Shown here: in pieces, positions 17,220 through 27,991 of the stretch
Layout: every line of letters starts with the position of its first letter
How positions within the stretch are numbered: position 1 is the stretch's first letter
Assembly (NCBI GenBank): GCA_035646975.1
Contig: DASROJ010000160.1
Location: 1 to 34,221, forward strand
Length of the DNA stretch: 34,221 nt
Origin: DASROJ01 sp035646975
Lineage (GTDB): Bacteria > Acidobacteriota > Polarisedimenticolia > JACPZX01 > DASXTC01
Reading direction: 5' to 3'
The notes under the pieces: model-generated
What the model was told of the DNA's origin: nothing
Databases searched by the model: none
What the model saw: only the letters and a program-made list of their open reading frames with translations
Program-made: the position numbers and the translations under genes

Positions 17220-18551
17220 ATGCAGGTCAGCCAGCCTCTGAACATCTGGGACAAGATCCTCGACCACCTCGAGGCGAAGGTCAATCCTCAGAGCTTTTCG
17301 ACCTGGTTGCGCCCGACCCGCCTCGCCCGTGACGAAGGTGGGAGGATCATCGTGGCCGTGCCCAGCGAACTGTTCGCGAACTGGCTCACCAGGAACTATC
17401 TGGAGTTGATCCGCGATTCGGCCACCGATCTGGAGCGCAACGGCGTGGAGATCTCTTTCGTCTTCGACGAGAATTCGCAGAGCTTCCCGGCTCCGGGCAT
17501 CCTCGAACCCGCCGTGGCGGCGCAGGGATACCCGTCGTCTCCACTCAACCCGAAGTACACCTTCGAGAGCTTCGTGGTCAGCTCCAGCAACGAGCTGGCT
17601 CACGCGGCCGCCCAGCGCGTGGCCCAGGAGCCGGTGCTGACCTACAACCCTTTGTACATCTACGGCGGTGTCGGGCTCGGCAAGACCCATCTGATGCATG
17701 CCATCGGCAATCATCTGCGCTCGACGCGCCCCCAGCTTCGGCAAAGGTACATCTCGAGCGAGACCTTCATGAACGAGCTGATCAGCTCGATCCGCTTCGA
17801 AAAGACGCTCGACTTCAGGGACCGTTACCGCGGTATCGACCTGCTGCTCATCGACGACATCCAGTTCCTCGCCGGCAAGGAACGAACGCAGGAGGAGTTC
17901 TTTCACACCTTCAACGCTCTGTACGAAGCGCAGAAACAGATCGTCATCACGAGCGATTGCCCCCCGCGTGACATCCCGACGATCGAGGAGCGTCTCCGCT
18001 CGCGGTTCGAGTGGGGCCTGATCGCCGACATCCAGCCACCGGATCTCGAGACGAAGGTGGCAATCCTCAACAAGAAGGCCGAGGCGGAAAACGTCCGTCT
18101 TCCATCGGATGTGGCTCTTTTCATCGCCAGCAAGATCAAGTCGAACATCCGGGAGCTGGAAGGCTCGCTCATACGCCTGCTGGCCTATGCGTCGCTGCAG
18201 GGCAGGGAGATCGACCTTCCGCTCGCCAAGGATGTGCTCAAGGACATCCTGGCCGACGACAGCAGGATCATTTCGATCGAATCGATACAGAAGTACGTCG
18301 CCAACTATTTCCACATGAACATGCAGGAAATCAAATCCAAGAACAACGCCAAGCAGGTGGCGTTCCCGCGTCAGATCGCGATGTACCTCTGCAAGGGTCT
18401 GACCGACGCGTCGCTGCCGGAGATTGGCAAGCGTTTCGGGGGAAAGCACCATTCCACCGTCATCCACGCGATCAAGAAGATCGAGCACAAGCGCGAGGTC
18501 GAGCGGGATTTCGACAAGATGATCAACAGCTTTATTGAAGCGTTGAAATAA
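17220..18551 (+). CDS. dnaA: Chromosomal replication initiator protein DnaA
   Basis: DnaA binds DnaA boxes as an ATP complex, opens the origin and loads the helicase. The 443-residue protein has domain I (IWDKILDHLEAKVNPQSFSTWL, spanning residues 9-30), a short linker, the AAA+ domain with Walker A GGVGLGKT at 149-156 and Walker B LLLIDDIQFLAG near 208-219, and C-terminal domain IV with GGKHHSTVIHAIKKIEHK, the box-recognition signature. I chose the ATG at 17220, which has AAGG seven bases upstream and begins at the usual domain I start; a TTG at 17196 would add eight residues from within a DnaA box. It is followed by a 251-base gap and then dnaN. Confidence 0.98.
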   Translation: MQVSQPLNIWDKILDHLEAKVNPQSFSTWLRPTRLARDEGGRIIVAVPSELFANWLTRNYLELIRDSATDLERNGVEISFVFDENSQSFPAPGILEPAVAAQGYPSSPLNPKYTFESFVVSSSNELAHAAAQRVAQEPVLTYNPLYIYGGVGLGKTHLMHAIGNHLRSTRPQLRQRYISSETFMNELISSIRFEKTLDFRDRYRGIDLLLIDDIQFLAGKERTQEEFFHTFNALYEAQKQIVITSDCPPRDIPTIEERLRSRFEWGLIADIQPPDLETKVAILNKKAEAENVRLPSDVALFIASKIKSNIRELEGSLIRLLAYASLQGREIDLPLAKDVLKDILADDSRIISIESIQKYVANYFHMNMQEIKSKNNAKQVAFPRQIAMYLCKGLTDASLPEIGKRFGGKHHSTVIHAIKKIEHKREVERDFDKMINSFIEALK

Positions 18552-18802
18552 CTTTCATGTTTCTGTGGACGACTGCGCCCGGAATCTCGATGTGCGAGGA
18601 TGTTTCGGGGCCGGACCAGGGGGGTTGTGGATATCACCGGCAATGCGGAGGCGAAAGTCATTGATCTCTGCACACGACAACCAGCTCATTCGAAGAGCGC
18701 CGGAGAGATACCCGAATCTCCCACAGGCCCTGTTACTACTACTGTAAAGATCAACAGGTTGATAGTTTATCTTTTGAAATAGAAGACACGGAGGAATCCC
18801 CC
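18552..18802. other. oriC: Predicted replication origin element in the dnaA-dnaN gap
   Basis: The gap contains TGTGGACGA (18564-18572; seven of nine), TGTGGATAT (18626-18634; eight of nine to a DnaA box) and, near its right end, a box-GC-trio arrangement followed by about 50 AT-rich bases. An inverted repeat ATCAAC-AG-GTTGAT (18750-18763) lies in the AT-rich part; it also matches the IHF consensus at all but one position. The dnaN ribosome-binding site GGAGG ends the gap. Whether the functional origin is here, upstream of dnaA, or split between both cannot be settled from sequence alone. Confidence 0.6.
18717..18744 (+). promoter_or_regulatory. DnaA-trio unwinding element (box, GC cluster, TTA-CTA-CTA run)
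   Basis: Reading on the plus strand: a weak DnaA box TCTCCCACA (18717-18725, six of nine), the GC cluster AGGCCC, then TTA CTA CTA CTG (18733-18744). The opposite strand of the run is TAGTAGTAA, the DnaA-trio pattern described for Bacillus subtilis, where trios follow a DnaA box and GC cluster and guide DnaA onto single-stranded DNA. The order and polarity here agree with that model. Confidence 0.55.
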
Positions 18803-19972
18803 ATGGAGTTCGTCTCCAAGCAATCAGCTCTTCTGAGGGAGCTCAACCTGGTCCAGGGGGTTGTCGAGAAGAAGAACACCGTCCCGGTTCTGGCGAATGT
18901 CCTTCTCTCCGCGGCCAACGATGCGGTCAGCGTGATGGCGACCGACCTGGAGGTCAGCGTTCGCAGCTCGCTGACGGCCGGCGTGACCAAGGAAGGAGCG
19001 CTGAGCGTATCGGCTCGAAAGCTGCATGAAATCGTCAGGGCCCTTCCCGACTCCGAGATCCATTTCAAGACGGACAGCGACAACTGGGCCACGATCACTT
19101 GCGAAAGGTCCCGCTTCAGGATCATGGGTCTGCCGAAAGAGGACTTCCCCACGCTGCCCTCACCGGGAAAGTCGCCCAAGGTCACTTTCGGCGTGCAGCA
19201 GTTCAAGGAGATGGTGCAGAAGGTCATCTTCGCGGTTTCAGTGGATGACACGCGCTATGCGCTCAATGGCGCCTTGATGATCCTTGCCAAGGGCTCGGTC
19301 AGCCTGGTGGCCAGCGACAGTCACAGGCTGGCTTATGTCAGCAGGCCGCTTACCCAGGACTCGTCAAAGTCGCTGGAATCCGAGATACGCGTGGTGATTC
19401 CCCACAAGGCGCTCGGGGAGTTGTCCCGCATCGCCGAGGAAATCGGTGGAGAGATCGTCTTCTGCAAGGAAGAAAACCAGATTTTCTTCGAGATGGGGCG
19501 CTGCACGCTGAGCTCCAGACTGCTCGAAGGGCAGTTTCCGAATTACGAGAAGGTGCTGCCCAAGGGCAATGACAAGCTGGTCGAGCTGGACCGGACCGCC
19601 TTTGGCGACGCCCTCCGGCGCGTTTCGCTGCTGGCTAACGAGCGCAGCCGCGCGGTGAAGGTGGCACTGGCGAAAGGCAAGCTCGAGATCTCCGCGAAAA
19701 ACCCCGAGATGGGGGAGGCCAGCGAGACAATCGGCGTGGAGTACGGCGGATCTGAAATTGAGATAGGCTTCAACGCGAAGTACATCCTCGATTTCCTGAC
19801 AGCGGTGAGCACGGCCCGTGTCGTGTTCGAGTTGAAGGACGAGGCCACCCAAGGAATGCTCCGGCCGCTGCTCCAGGAGCCGAAAGCCAAGCCTGCAAAA
19901 GGCAAGGCCGCGCAGGAATCGAGCGCAGATGGCGAGGACTACAGGTACGTTGTCATGCCGATGAGGATCTGA
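18803..19972 (+). CDS. dnaN: DNA polymerase III beta subunit (sliding clamp)
   Basis: DnaN is the ring-shaped clamp that holds the replicative polymerase on DNA. The 389-residue protein is slightly longer than usual (about 366). It begins MEFVSKQSALLRELNLVQGV and has the three clamp domains, with VPVLANVLLSA near 27-37 and SSRLLEGQFPNYEKVLP near 237-253. The usual C-terminal YRYVVMPMRI is present, but a Lys/Ala-rich insertion (KAKPAKGKAAQESS) of about 20 residues sits just before it. Start ATG at 18803 with GGAGG upstream. gyrB follows after seven bases. Confidence 0.98.
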   Translation: MEFVSKQSALLRELNLVQGVVEKKNTVPVLANVLLSAANDAVSVMATDLEVSVRSSLTAGVTKEGALSVSARKLHEIVRALPDSEIHFKTDSDNWATITCERSRFRIMGLPKEDFPTLPSPGKSPKVTFGVQQFKEMVQKVIFAVSVDDTRYALNGALMILAKGSVSLVASDSHRLAYVSRPLTQDSSKSLESEIRVVIPHKALGELSRIAEEIGGEIVFCKEENQIFFEMGRCTLSSRLLEGQFPNYEKVLPKGNDKLVELDRTAFGDALRRVSLLANERSRAVKVALAKGKLEISAKNPEMGEASETIGVEYGGSEIEIGFNAKYILDFLTAVSTARVVFELKDEATQGMLRPLLQEPKAKPAKGKAAQESSADGEDYRYVVMPMRI

Positions 19973-19979
19973 GGGTTAG

Positions 19980-22435
<2,456 letters not shown>

Positions 22436-22436
<1 letters not shown>

Positions 22437-24979
22437 TGGCCGACGAACGGGTGGACAGGGTCACACCGATCGACATCGAAGACGAGATGAGCAAGTCGTA
22501 TCTCGACTATGCGATGTCGGTCATCATCGGCCGCGCGCTGCCGGACGTCCGCGACGGGCTCAAGCCGGTGCATCGCCGCGTGCTGTACGCGATGTACGAT
22601 CTCGGCAACGACCACACGAAGCCGTACAAGAAATCGGCCCGCATCGTCGGCGATGTGATCGGCAAATACCACCCTCACGGCGACATGCCCGTCTACGACT
22701 CGATCGTGAGGATGGCGCAGGAGTTCTCGCTCAGGTACCCGCTCATCGACGGGCAGGGAAACTTCGGCTCGATTGACGGCGACCCGCCCGCGGCGATGCG
22801 CTACACCGAGATCCGGATGGCGAAGATCACCGCCGAGATGCTGAAGGACCTCGAGAAGGAGACGGTCGATTTCGCGCCCAACTACGACGGCACGCTACAG
22901 GAACCTCTCGTGCTGCCGGCCGCCATCCCGAACCTGCTGGCCAACGGGGCGGACGGCATCGCGGTGGGCATGGCGACCAAGATCCCGCCGCACAACCTGC
23001 GCGAGCTGATCGACGCGCTGCTCACCCTCATCGACAACCCCAAGGCGGCGCTGGCCGACCTGATGCAGCACGTCAAGGGCCCCGATTTTCCCACGGCGGG
23101 GCTGATCTATGGAGCTGAGGGGATACGGCAGGCCTACGCCACGGGGCGCGGGTCGATCATCATGCGCGCGCGCGCGCACGTCGAGCCGGCCAAGAAGGGG
23201 TACGAGCGGATCGTCATCACCGAGATTCCCTACCAGGTGAACAAGGCGCGTCTCATCGAGTCGATCGCGCAGCTGGTGCGGGACAAGCGGGTCGATGGCA
23301 TCGGCGACATCCGCGACGAGTCGGACCGCGAGGGGATGCGCATCGTGCTCGATCTCAAGCGCGACGAGCCGGCCCAGCCGATCCTGAACTACCTGTACAA
23401 GTTCACGCAGATGCAGGATACGTTCGGTGTGATCCTGCTCGCCATCGTGAACAACCAGCCGAAGGTGCTCACGCTGCGCGAGATGCTGGACGCCTTCATC
23501 TCGCACCGCAAGGAAGTCGTCTACCGCCGCACGCAGTTCGACCTGCGCAAAGCCGAAGAGCGCGCCCACATCCTCGAAGGGCTCAAGATCGCGCTGGATC
23601 ACCTCGACGAGGTGATCAACACCATCCGCGCGGCGGCGACCCCTCAGATCGCCAAGGAGCAGCTGCGATTCAAGTTCAAGCTCTCCGACATCCAGGCGCA
23701 GGCGATCCTGGACATGAGGCTGCAGCGGCTGACCGGGCTCGAGCGCCAGAAGATTCTCGACGAGCTGAAGGAGACGCTCGCCCTCATCGCGCGGCTCAAG
23801 GAGATTCTGGCCAGCGAGAAGCTCGTGCTGAAGATCATCTATGACGAGCTGGTGGCGATCAAGGAGAGCTACGGAGACGACCGTCGCACCGAGATCGTGC
23901 CGCAGGTCGAGGAGATCTCCATCGAGGACATGATCGCCGAGGAGGACATGGTGGTCACCGTGTCGCACTCCGGCTACATCAAGCGCAGCTCTCTCGACAT
24001 CTACCGCACGCAGGGGCGCGGCGGCAAGGGGCGCATCGGGATGACGACGCGGGATGAGGACTTCGTCGAGCACCTGTTCATCGCCTCGACGCACTCCTAC
24101 ATCCTGATCTTCACGAACAAGGGGCGGCTGCACTGGCTCAAGGTGCACGAGATCCCCCAGGTGGGAGCCGCCGCCAAGGGCAAGGCGCTGGTCAACTTCG
24201 TGAAGCTGGAAGAAGGCGAGCAGGTCCGGGCGATCCTGCCGGTCAAGGAGTTCGAGGACGGAAAGTTCGTCGTGATGGCGACCCGGAAGGGCGTGGTGAA
24301 GAAGACCGAGCTGAAGGCCTTCTCCAACGTGCGCACCGCCGGCATCATCGCCCTGTCGATCGACACGGGCGACGACTTTCTTTCGGCGCGTCTCACCGAC
24401 GGCAGGCAGGACATCATCCTGGCCACCAACGCCGGCAAGATCATCCGCTTTCCCGAGGACGACGTGCGGCCGATGGGGCGCGCGGCACGCGGCGTGCGGG
24501 GGATCAAACTGCGATCGAACGATTTCGTGGTGGAGATGGACTCGCTGGCCGACGCCACTCACATCCTGACCGTCTGCGAGAACGGCTATGGCAAGCGCAC
24601 GGAGGTGGGGCTATACCGTAAACAGAGCCGCGGCGGCATGGGTATCATCGACATCAAGACCACCGCGCGCAACGGCAAGGTGGTCGGCGTCAAGGCGGTC
24701 GCCGAGGAAGCCCAGATCATGCTGAGCACCACCAACGGCATGGTCGCCCGGATGCGGGTCAAGAGGATCAGCATCGTCGGGCGCAACACGCAGGGCGTGC
24801 GGCTGATGGTTCTCGACGCCGGAGACAAGATCGCCTCGGTGGCCAAGCTGGCCGAGCGCGCCGAAGAAGAGACGGGCCAGGAGATCGCCCCGCCCGAGCC
24901 GACCGCCGAGGAGCTGGCGCAGCTCAAGAAGGAAGCCGAGCAGCAGCCTGACGAACCGGACGAACCGGAGGAGTCGTGA
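22436..24979 (+). CDS. gyrA: DNA gyrase subunit A
   Basis: GyrA cuts and rejoins DNA and wraps it. The 847-residue protein has the catalytic tyrosine Y123 in AAMRYTE, the quinolone-resistance region HPHGDMPVYDSIVRMAQ (79-95), and the GyrA box QGRGGKG starting at Q526, which marks it as gyrase rather than topoisomerase IV. The tail is acidic (QQPDEPDEPEES). At the position of Escherichia coli Ser83 there is Met84, while the Asp87 equivalent (D88) is kept. It is coupled to gyrB by a one-base overlap, and the transaldolase gene follows after one base. Confidence 0.98.
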
Positions 24980-24980
24980 G

Positions 24981-25625
24981 ATGAAATTCTTTCTGGATAC
25001 TGGAAGCGTCGACGAAATCCGACAGGCCGCGGCCACGGGCATTCTGGATGGCGTCACGACCAACCCGAGCCTGGTCGCCAAGGAAGGAAAGAAATTCAAG
25101 GACCTGCTGCTCGAGATCTGCTCGATCGTCGACGGCCCCGTCAGCGCCGAAGTGACGGCCACCGACACCGCGGGAATGATCAAGCAGGCGATGGAGCTGC
25201 GGGAGATTCACAAGAACATCGTCGTGAAGCTGCCGCTGCTCAAAGAAGGGATCACGGCGCTGAGTCAGCTCTCCCCCAAGGGGGTCAAGGTCAACGTGAC
25301 GCTTTGCTTTTCCGCCTCGCAGGCGCTCATCGCCGCCAAGGCGGGGGCGACCTACATCAGCCCGTTCATCGGCCGGCTCGATGACATTTCGCAGGTCGGC
25401 ATGGATCTCATCCGCGAGATACGGGTCATCTACGACAACTACGACTTCAAGACCCAGATCCTGACCGCCAGCGTCCGCCATCCGGTGCACGTGGTCGAAG
25501 CCGCGATGGTGGGCTCCGACGTGGCCACGATGCCGCTGAAGGTGTTCGAGGCGCTGTTCCGCCACCCGCTCACCGACATCGGCAACGAGAAATTCCTCGC
25601 CGACTGGAAGAAACTGAAGGCTTGA
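24981..25625 (+). CDS. tal: Transaldolase (small TalC/MipB type)
   Basis: Transaldolase moves a dihydroxyacetone unit between sugar phosphates in the non-oxidative pentose phosphate pathway. The 214-residue protein is the small decameric type and has FFLDTGSVDEI at the start, GVTTNPSLVAKEG near 24-36 and the Schiff-base lysine K83 in IVVKLPLLKEG. Fructose-6-phosphate aldolases of the same fold carry Gln and Tyr at two active-site positions; here they are E57 (SAEVTA) and F129 (SPFIGRLDD), as in true transaldolases. The ATG at 24981 is one base after the gyrA stop, and the stop overlaps the next gene's ATG. It is therefore probably carried on the gyrase transcript. Confidence 0.93.
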   Translation: MKFFLDTGSVDEIRQAAATGILDGVTTNPSLVAKEGKKFKDLLLEICSIVDGPVSAEVTATDTAGMIKQAMELREIHKNIVVKLPLLKEGITALSQLSPKGVKVNVTLCFSASQALIAAKAGATYISPFIGRLDDISQVGMDLIREIRVIYDNYDFKTQILTASVRHPVHVVEAAMVGSDVATMPLKVFEALFRHPLTDIGNEKFLADWKKLKA

Positions 25626-27181
25626 TGGCTGACGCGAGACGCGACGGGCTCGGCGAGCTGCAGCGCCGCAACCAGGCGGCCGAAGCCGGCGGCGGCCCGG
25701 AGAGGGTGGCGCGCCAGCACGACGCGGGCAAGCTCACGGCCCGCGAGCGGATCGAGTTTCTCGTCGACCCCGATTCGTTCCAGGAGTTCGACCGGTTCGT
25801 CGAGCACCGCTGCGACATGTTCGGCATGGAAAAGCAGCGGATCCCCGGCGACGGGGTGGTGACCGGCCACGGGCGGATCGACGGGCGCACCGTCTTCGTC
25901 TTCGCCCAGGATTTCACCGTGTTCGGCGGATCGTTGTCCGAGACCTACGCGGCGAAGATCTGCAAGATCATGGACCTCGCCATGAAAGTCGGCGCGCCGA
26001 TCATCGGCCTGAACGATTCGGGCGGCGCGCGCATCCAGGAAGGGGTGGTCAGCCTGGCCGGCTATGCCGACATCTTCCTGCGCAACACGATGGCCTCGGG
26101 CGTGGTGCCGCAGATCTCCGCCATCATGGGGCCGTGCGCGGGCGGCGCCGTCTACTCTCCCGCGATCACCGACTTCAACATCATGGTGGACGGCACGTCG
26201 TACATGTTCATCACCGGGCCCGACGTCATCAAGACCGTGACGCACGAGGAGGTCACCAAGGAGCAGCTGGGAGGCGCCCACACGCACGCGGCGGTGTCGG
26301 GTGTGGCGCATTTCGCGGTGGCCGACGACAAGGCGTGTCTCGGCCTCATCCGCGAGCTGATGTCATACCTTCCCTCGAACAACATGGACGATCCGCCGGC
26401 GCGCACACCGACCGACGATCCCTCGCGCGCCGATGACCGGCTCAACAATCTAGTGCCCGAAAGCCCCAACCAGCCGTACGACATGACAGAGCTGATCCGC
26501 ATGGTCGTGGATGACGGGCGATTTCTCGAGGTGCACGAGGAGTACGCGCGCAATCTCGTGGTCGGATTCGCCCGGCTCGACGGCAGGCCGGTGGGGCTGG
26601 TGGCAAACCAGCCGGCGGTGCTGGCCGGCACGCTCGACATCGACGCATCGCTCAAGGGGGCGCGTTTCGTCAGGTTCTGCGATGCGTTCAACATCCCGCT
26701 GGTCGTGTTCGAGGACGTTCCCGGCTTCCTGCCCGGCACCAAGCAGGAGCTGGGAGGCATCATCAAGCATGGCGCCAAGCTGCTGTATGCATTTGCCGAA
26801 GCCACCGTTCCCAAGGTCACCATCGTCACGCGCAAGTCGTATGGCGGCGCCTACTGCGTGATGGCGAGCAAGCAGATCCGGACCGACATCAACTATGCCT
26901 ACCCCTCCGCCGAGATCGCGGTGATGGGGCCCGAAGGGGCCGTGGAGATTCTCTACAAGAAGGAGATCGCCGCGGCGAAGGATCCGGCCGGCTTCCGGCG
27001 ACTGAAGGTGGAAGAGTTCCGCAACGCTTTTGCCAACCCGTACGTCGCCGCGCAGCGCGGCTACATCGACGAGGTGATCGAGCCGAGGCTCACGCGGCCC
27101 AAGTTGATCTCGACCCTCTCGATGCTGTCGACCAAGGTGGACCGCAACCCGCCGCGGAAGCACGGCAACATTCCGCTCTAA
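25625..27181 (+). CDS. pccB: Acyl-CoA carboxylase carboxyltransferase subunit (propionyl-CoA/methylmalonyl type)
   Basis: This subunit transfers the carboxyl group from carboxybiotin to an acyl-CoA, such as propionyl- or acetyl-CoA. The 518-residue protein is the fused two-domain crotonase-fold type: GLNDSGGARIQEGVVSLAGY with the first oxyanion glycines near 124-143, GPCAGGAVYSPAITDF near 162-177, and FLPGTKQELGGIIKHGAKLL and YGGAYCVMASK in the second domain. The residue matching Asp422 of Streptomyces coelicolor PccB, a substrate-selecting position, is Cys411. I chose the ATG at 25625, which overlaps the transaldolase TGA; a TTG just before it is unnecessary. The biotin carboxylase and carrier subunits lie about 3.2 kb downstream and probably complete the enzyme. 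The actual acyl-CoA cannot be fixed by sequence. Confidence 0.93.
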   Translation: MADARRDGLGELQRRNQAAEAGGGPERVARQHDAGKLTARERIEFLVDPDSFQEFDRFVEHRCDMFGMEKQRIPGDGVVTGHGRIDGRTVFVFAQDFTVFGGSLSETYAAKICKIMDLAMKVGAPIIGLNDSGGARIQEGVVSLAGYADIFLRNTMASGVVPQISAIMGPCAGGAVYSPAITDFNIMVDGTSYMFITGPDVIKTVTHEEVTKEQLGGAHTHAAVSGVAHFAVADDKACLGLIRELMSYLPSNNMDDPPARTPTDDPSRADDRLNNLVPESPNQPYDMTELIRMVVDDGRFLEVHEEYARNLVVGFARLDGRPVGLVANQPAVLAGTLDIDASLKGARFVRFCDAFNIPLVVFEDVPGFLPGTKQELGGIIKHGAKLLYAFAEATVPKVTIVTRKSYGGAYCVMASKQIRTDINYAYPSAEIAVMGPEGAVEILYKKEIAAAKDPAGFRRLKVEEFRNAFANPYVAAQRGYIDEVIEPRLTRPKLISTLSMLSTKVDRNPPRKHGNIPL

Positions 27182-27333
27182 CCGGCCTGACAGGAATCCG
27201 CGCGCGAGTCCGCCGCCGGTCCCCCGCCGGCACAAAGCCATGAGGGAACCAGCGGCGGTATGACCGGCTGGAGGGTTCGGCGCCCGGCCGCGCCTCACCA
27301 GGTTCGCCAGACCGGCCGAGAGCGGACGGTGCG

Positions 27334-27831
27334 CTAGTTCTTCGCGACCTCCGTGTTGACATGCTCGAGCATGTGATGCCCGACCCACTGCGCCAGGACC
27401 TCTTCGGGCACCGGCGCCGTCTTGAGCGTCACCTTTCGCTCCTGTCCATCGCGGCTGATGGTGTAGGTGAGAATCGAGCCGACCTTCATCGACTTCTTGA
27501 CGGCGATGAGGTCCGCGTCGTTGCGCTCGTCTGCGAGCTTGACGCCGTTGAGAGCCACCAGCACGTCGCCGACCCGCAGCCCGGCTGTCTCGGCGGGGGT
27601 GCCCGGCACCAGGCGGGTAATCCTGATCTGTCCGGTCGTCTCGTCCTTTTCACTTTCGATTCCGCTGAAGCCACGAGCCTTGATCTCGTTGGTCATCGAG
27701 GTCAGGCACTCGGCCACCGACTTGGTGCATTTGGTGCAGTTGCCGTCATGCCCACCGGCGCCACCGGCAAGCACAGACGAGACGACGAGCGCGATCAGGG
27801 CCGGCAGGACCAACCAGATACCACGTTTCAT
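27334..27831 (-). CDS. Exported PDZ-domain protein with a CxxC motif
   Basis: I do not recognise a named family. The 165-residue protein begins MKRGIWLVLPALIALVVSSV, a signal peptide with probable cleavage after VLA at about residues 20-22. No lipobox is seen. The mature start has Cys residues in CTKC and AEC (about 32-42). A PDZ domain follows, with the typical RLVPGTPAETAGLRVGDVLV segment near 73-92 and LNGVKL after it, and ending in a KVTLKTAP strand. PDZ domains of this sort bind C-terminal peptides in the periplasm, but there is no protease domain here. Start ATG at 27831 with AGGAGG six bases upstream. It is convergent with pccB and divergent from the sensor kinase, with which it shares a regulatory gap. 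Confidence 0.8.
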   Translation of the reverse strand: MKRGIWLVLPALIALVVSSVLAGGAGGHDGNCTKCTKSVAECLTSMTNEIKARGFSGIESEKDETTGQIRITRLVPGTPAETAGLRVGDVLVALNGVKLADERNDADLIAVKKSMKVGSILTYTISRDGQERKVTLKTAPVPEEVLAQWVGHHMLEHVNTEVAKN

Positions 27832-27904
27832 GACGTGCCTCCTGTTTCCCTTGTTGCAATGGTGCCGGGTTCACTTTTCAGGAGGGATGTTACGGGTTGC
27901 CTGC

Positions 27905-27982
27905 GTAAATGACCTAAAATGCAGGTAAAATCATGTCGAAGATGTAAAGAAGAAGTAAAGACGCGCCAACGCGGCGTATATT
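27905..27982 (+). promoter_or_regulatory. Phased GTAAA repeats and -10 element upstream of the two-component genes
   Basis: Direct repeats GTAAAT (27905), GTAAAA (27925), GTAAAG (27944) and GTAAAG (27955) are spaced 20, 19 and 11 bases apart. The last pair, TGTAAAGAAGAAGTAAAG, looks like an 11-base-phased operator of an OmpR/PhoB-family regulator and covers the place where a -35 would lie. TATATT (27977-27982) is a good -10. It lies only nine bases before the kinase ATG, so a transcript would begin almost at the start codon. Autoregulation by the downstream response regulator is an inference. Confidence 0.5.
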
Positions 27983-27991
27983 CCCGGGCAA

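Noticed and set aside
27212..27235. GCCGG/CCGGC hairpin after pccB as a terminator
   Set aside because: The stem has only five pairs and no U-run follows; such GC-rich stems are common by chance here.
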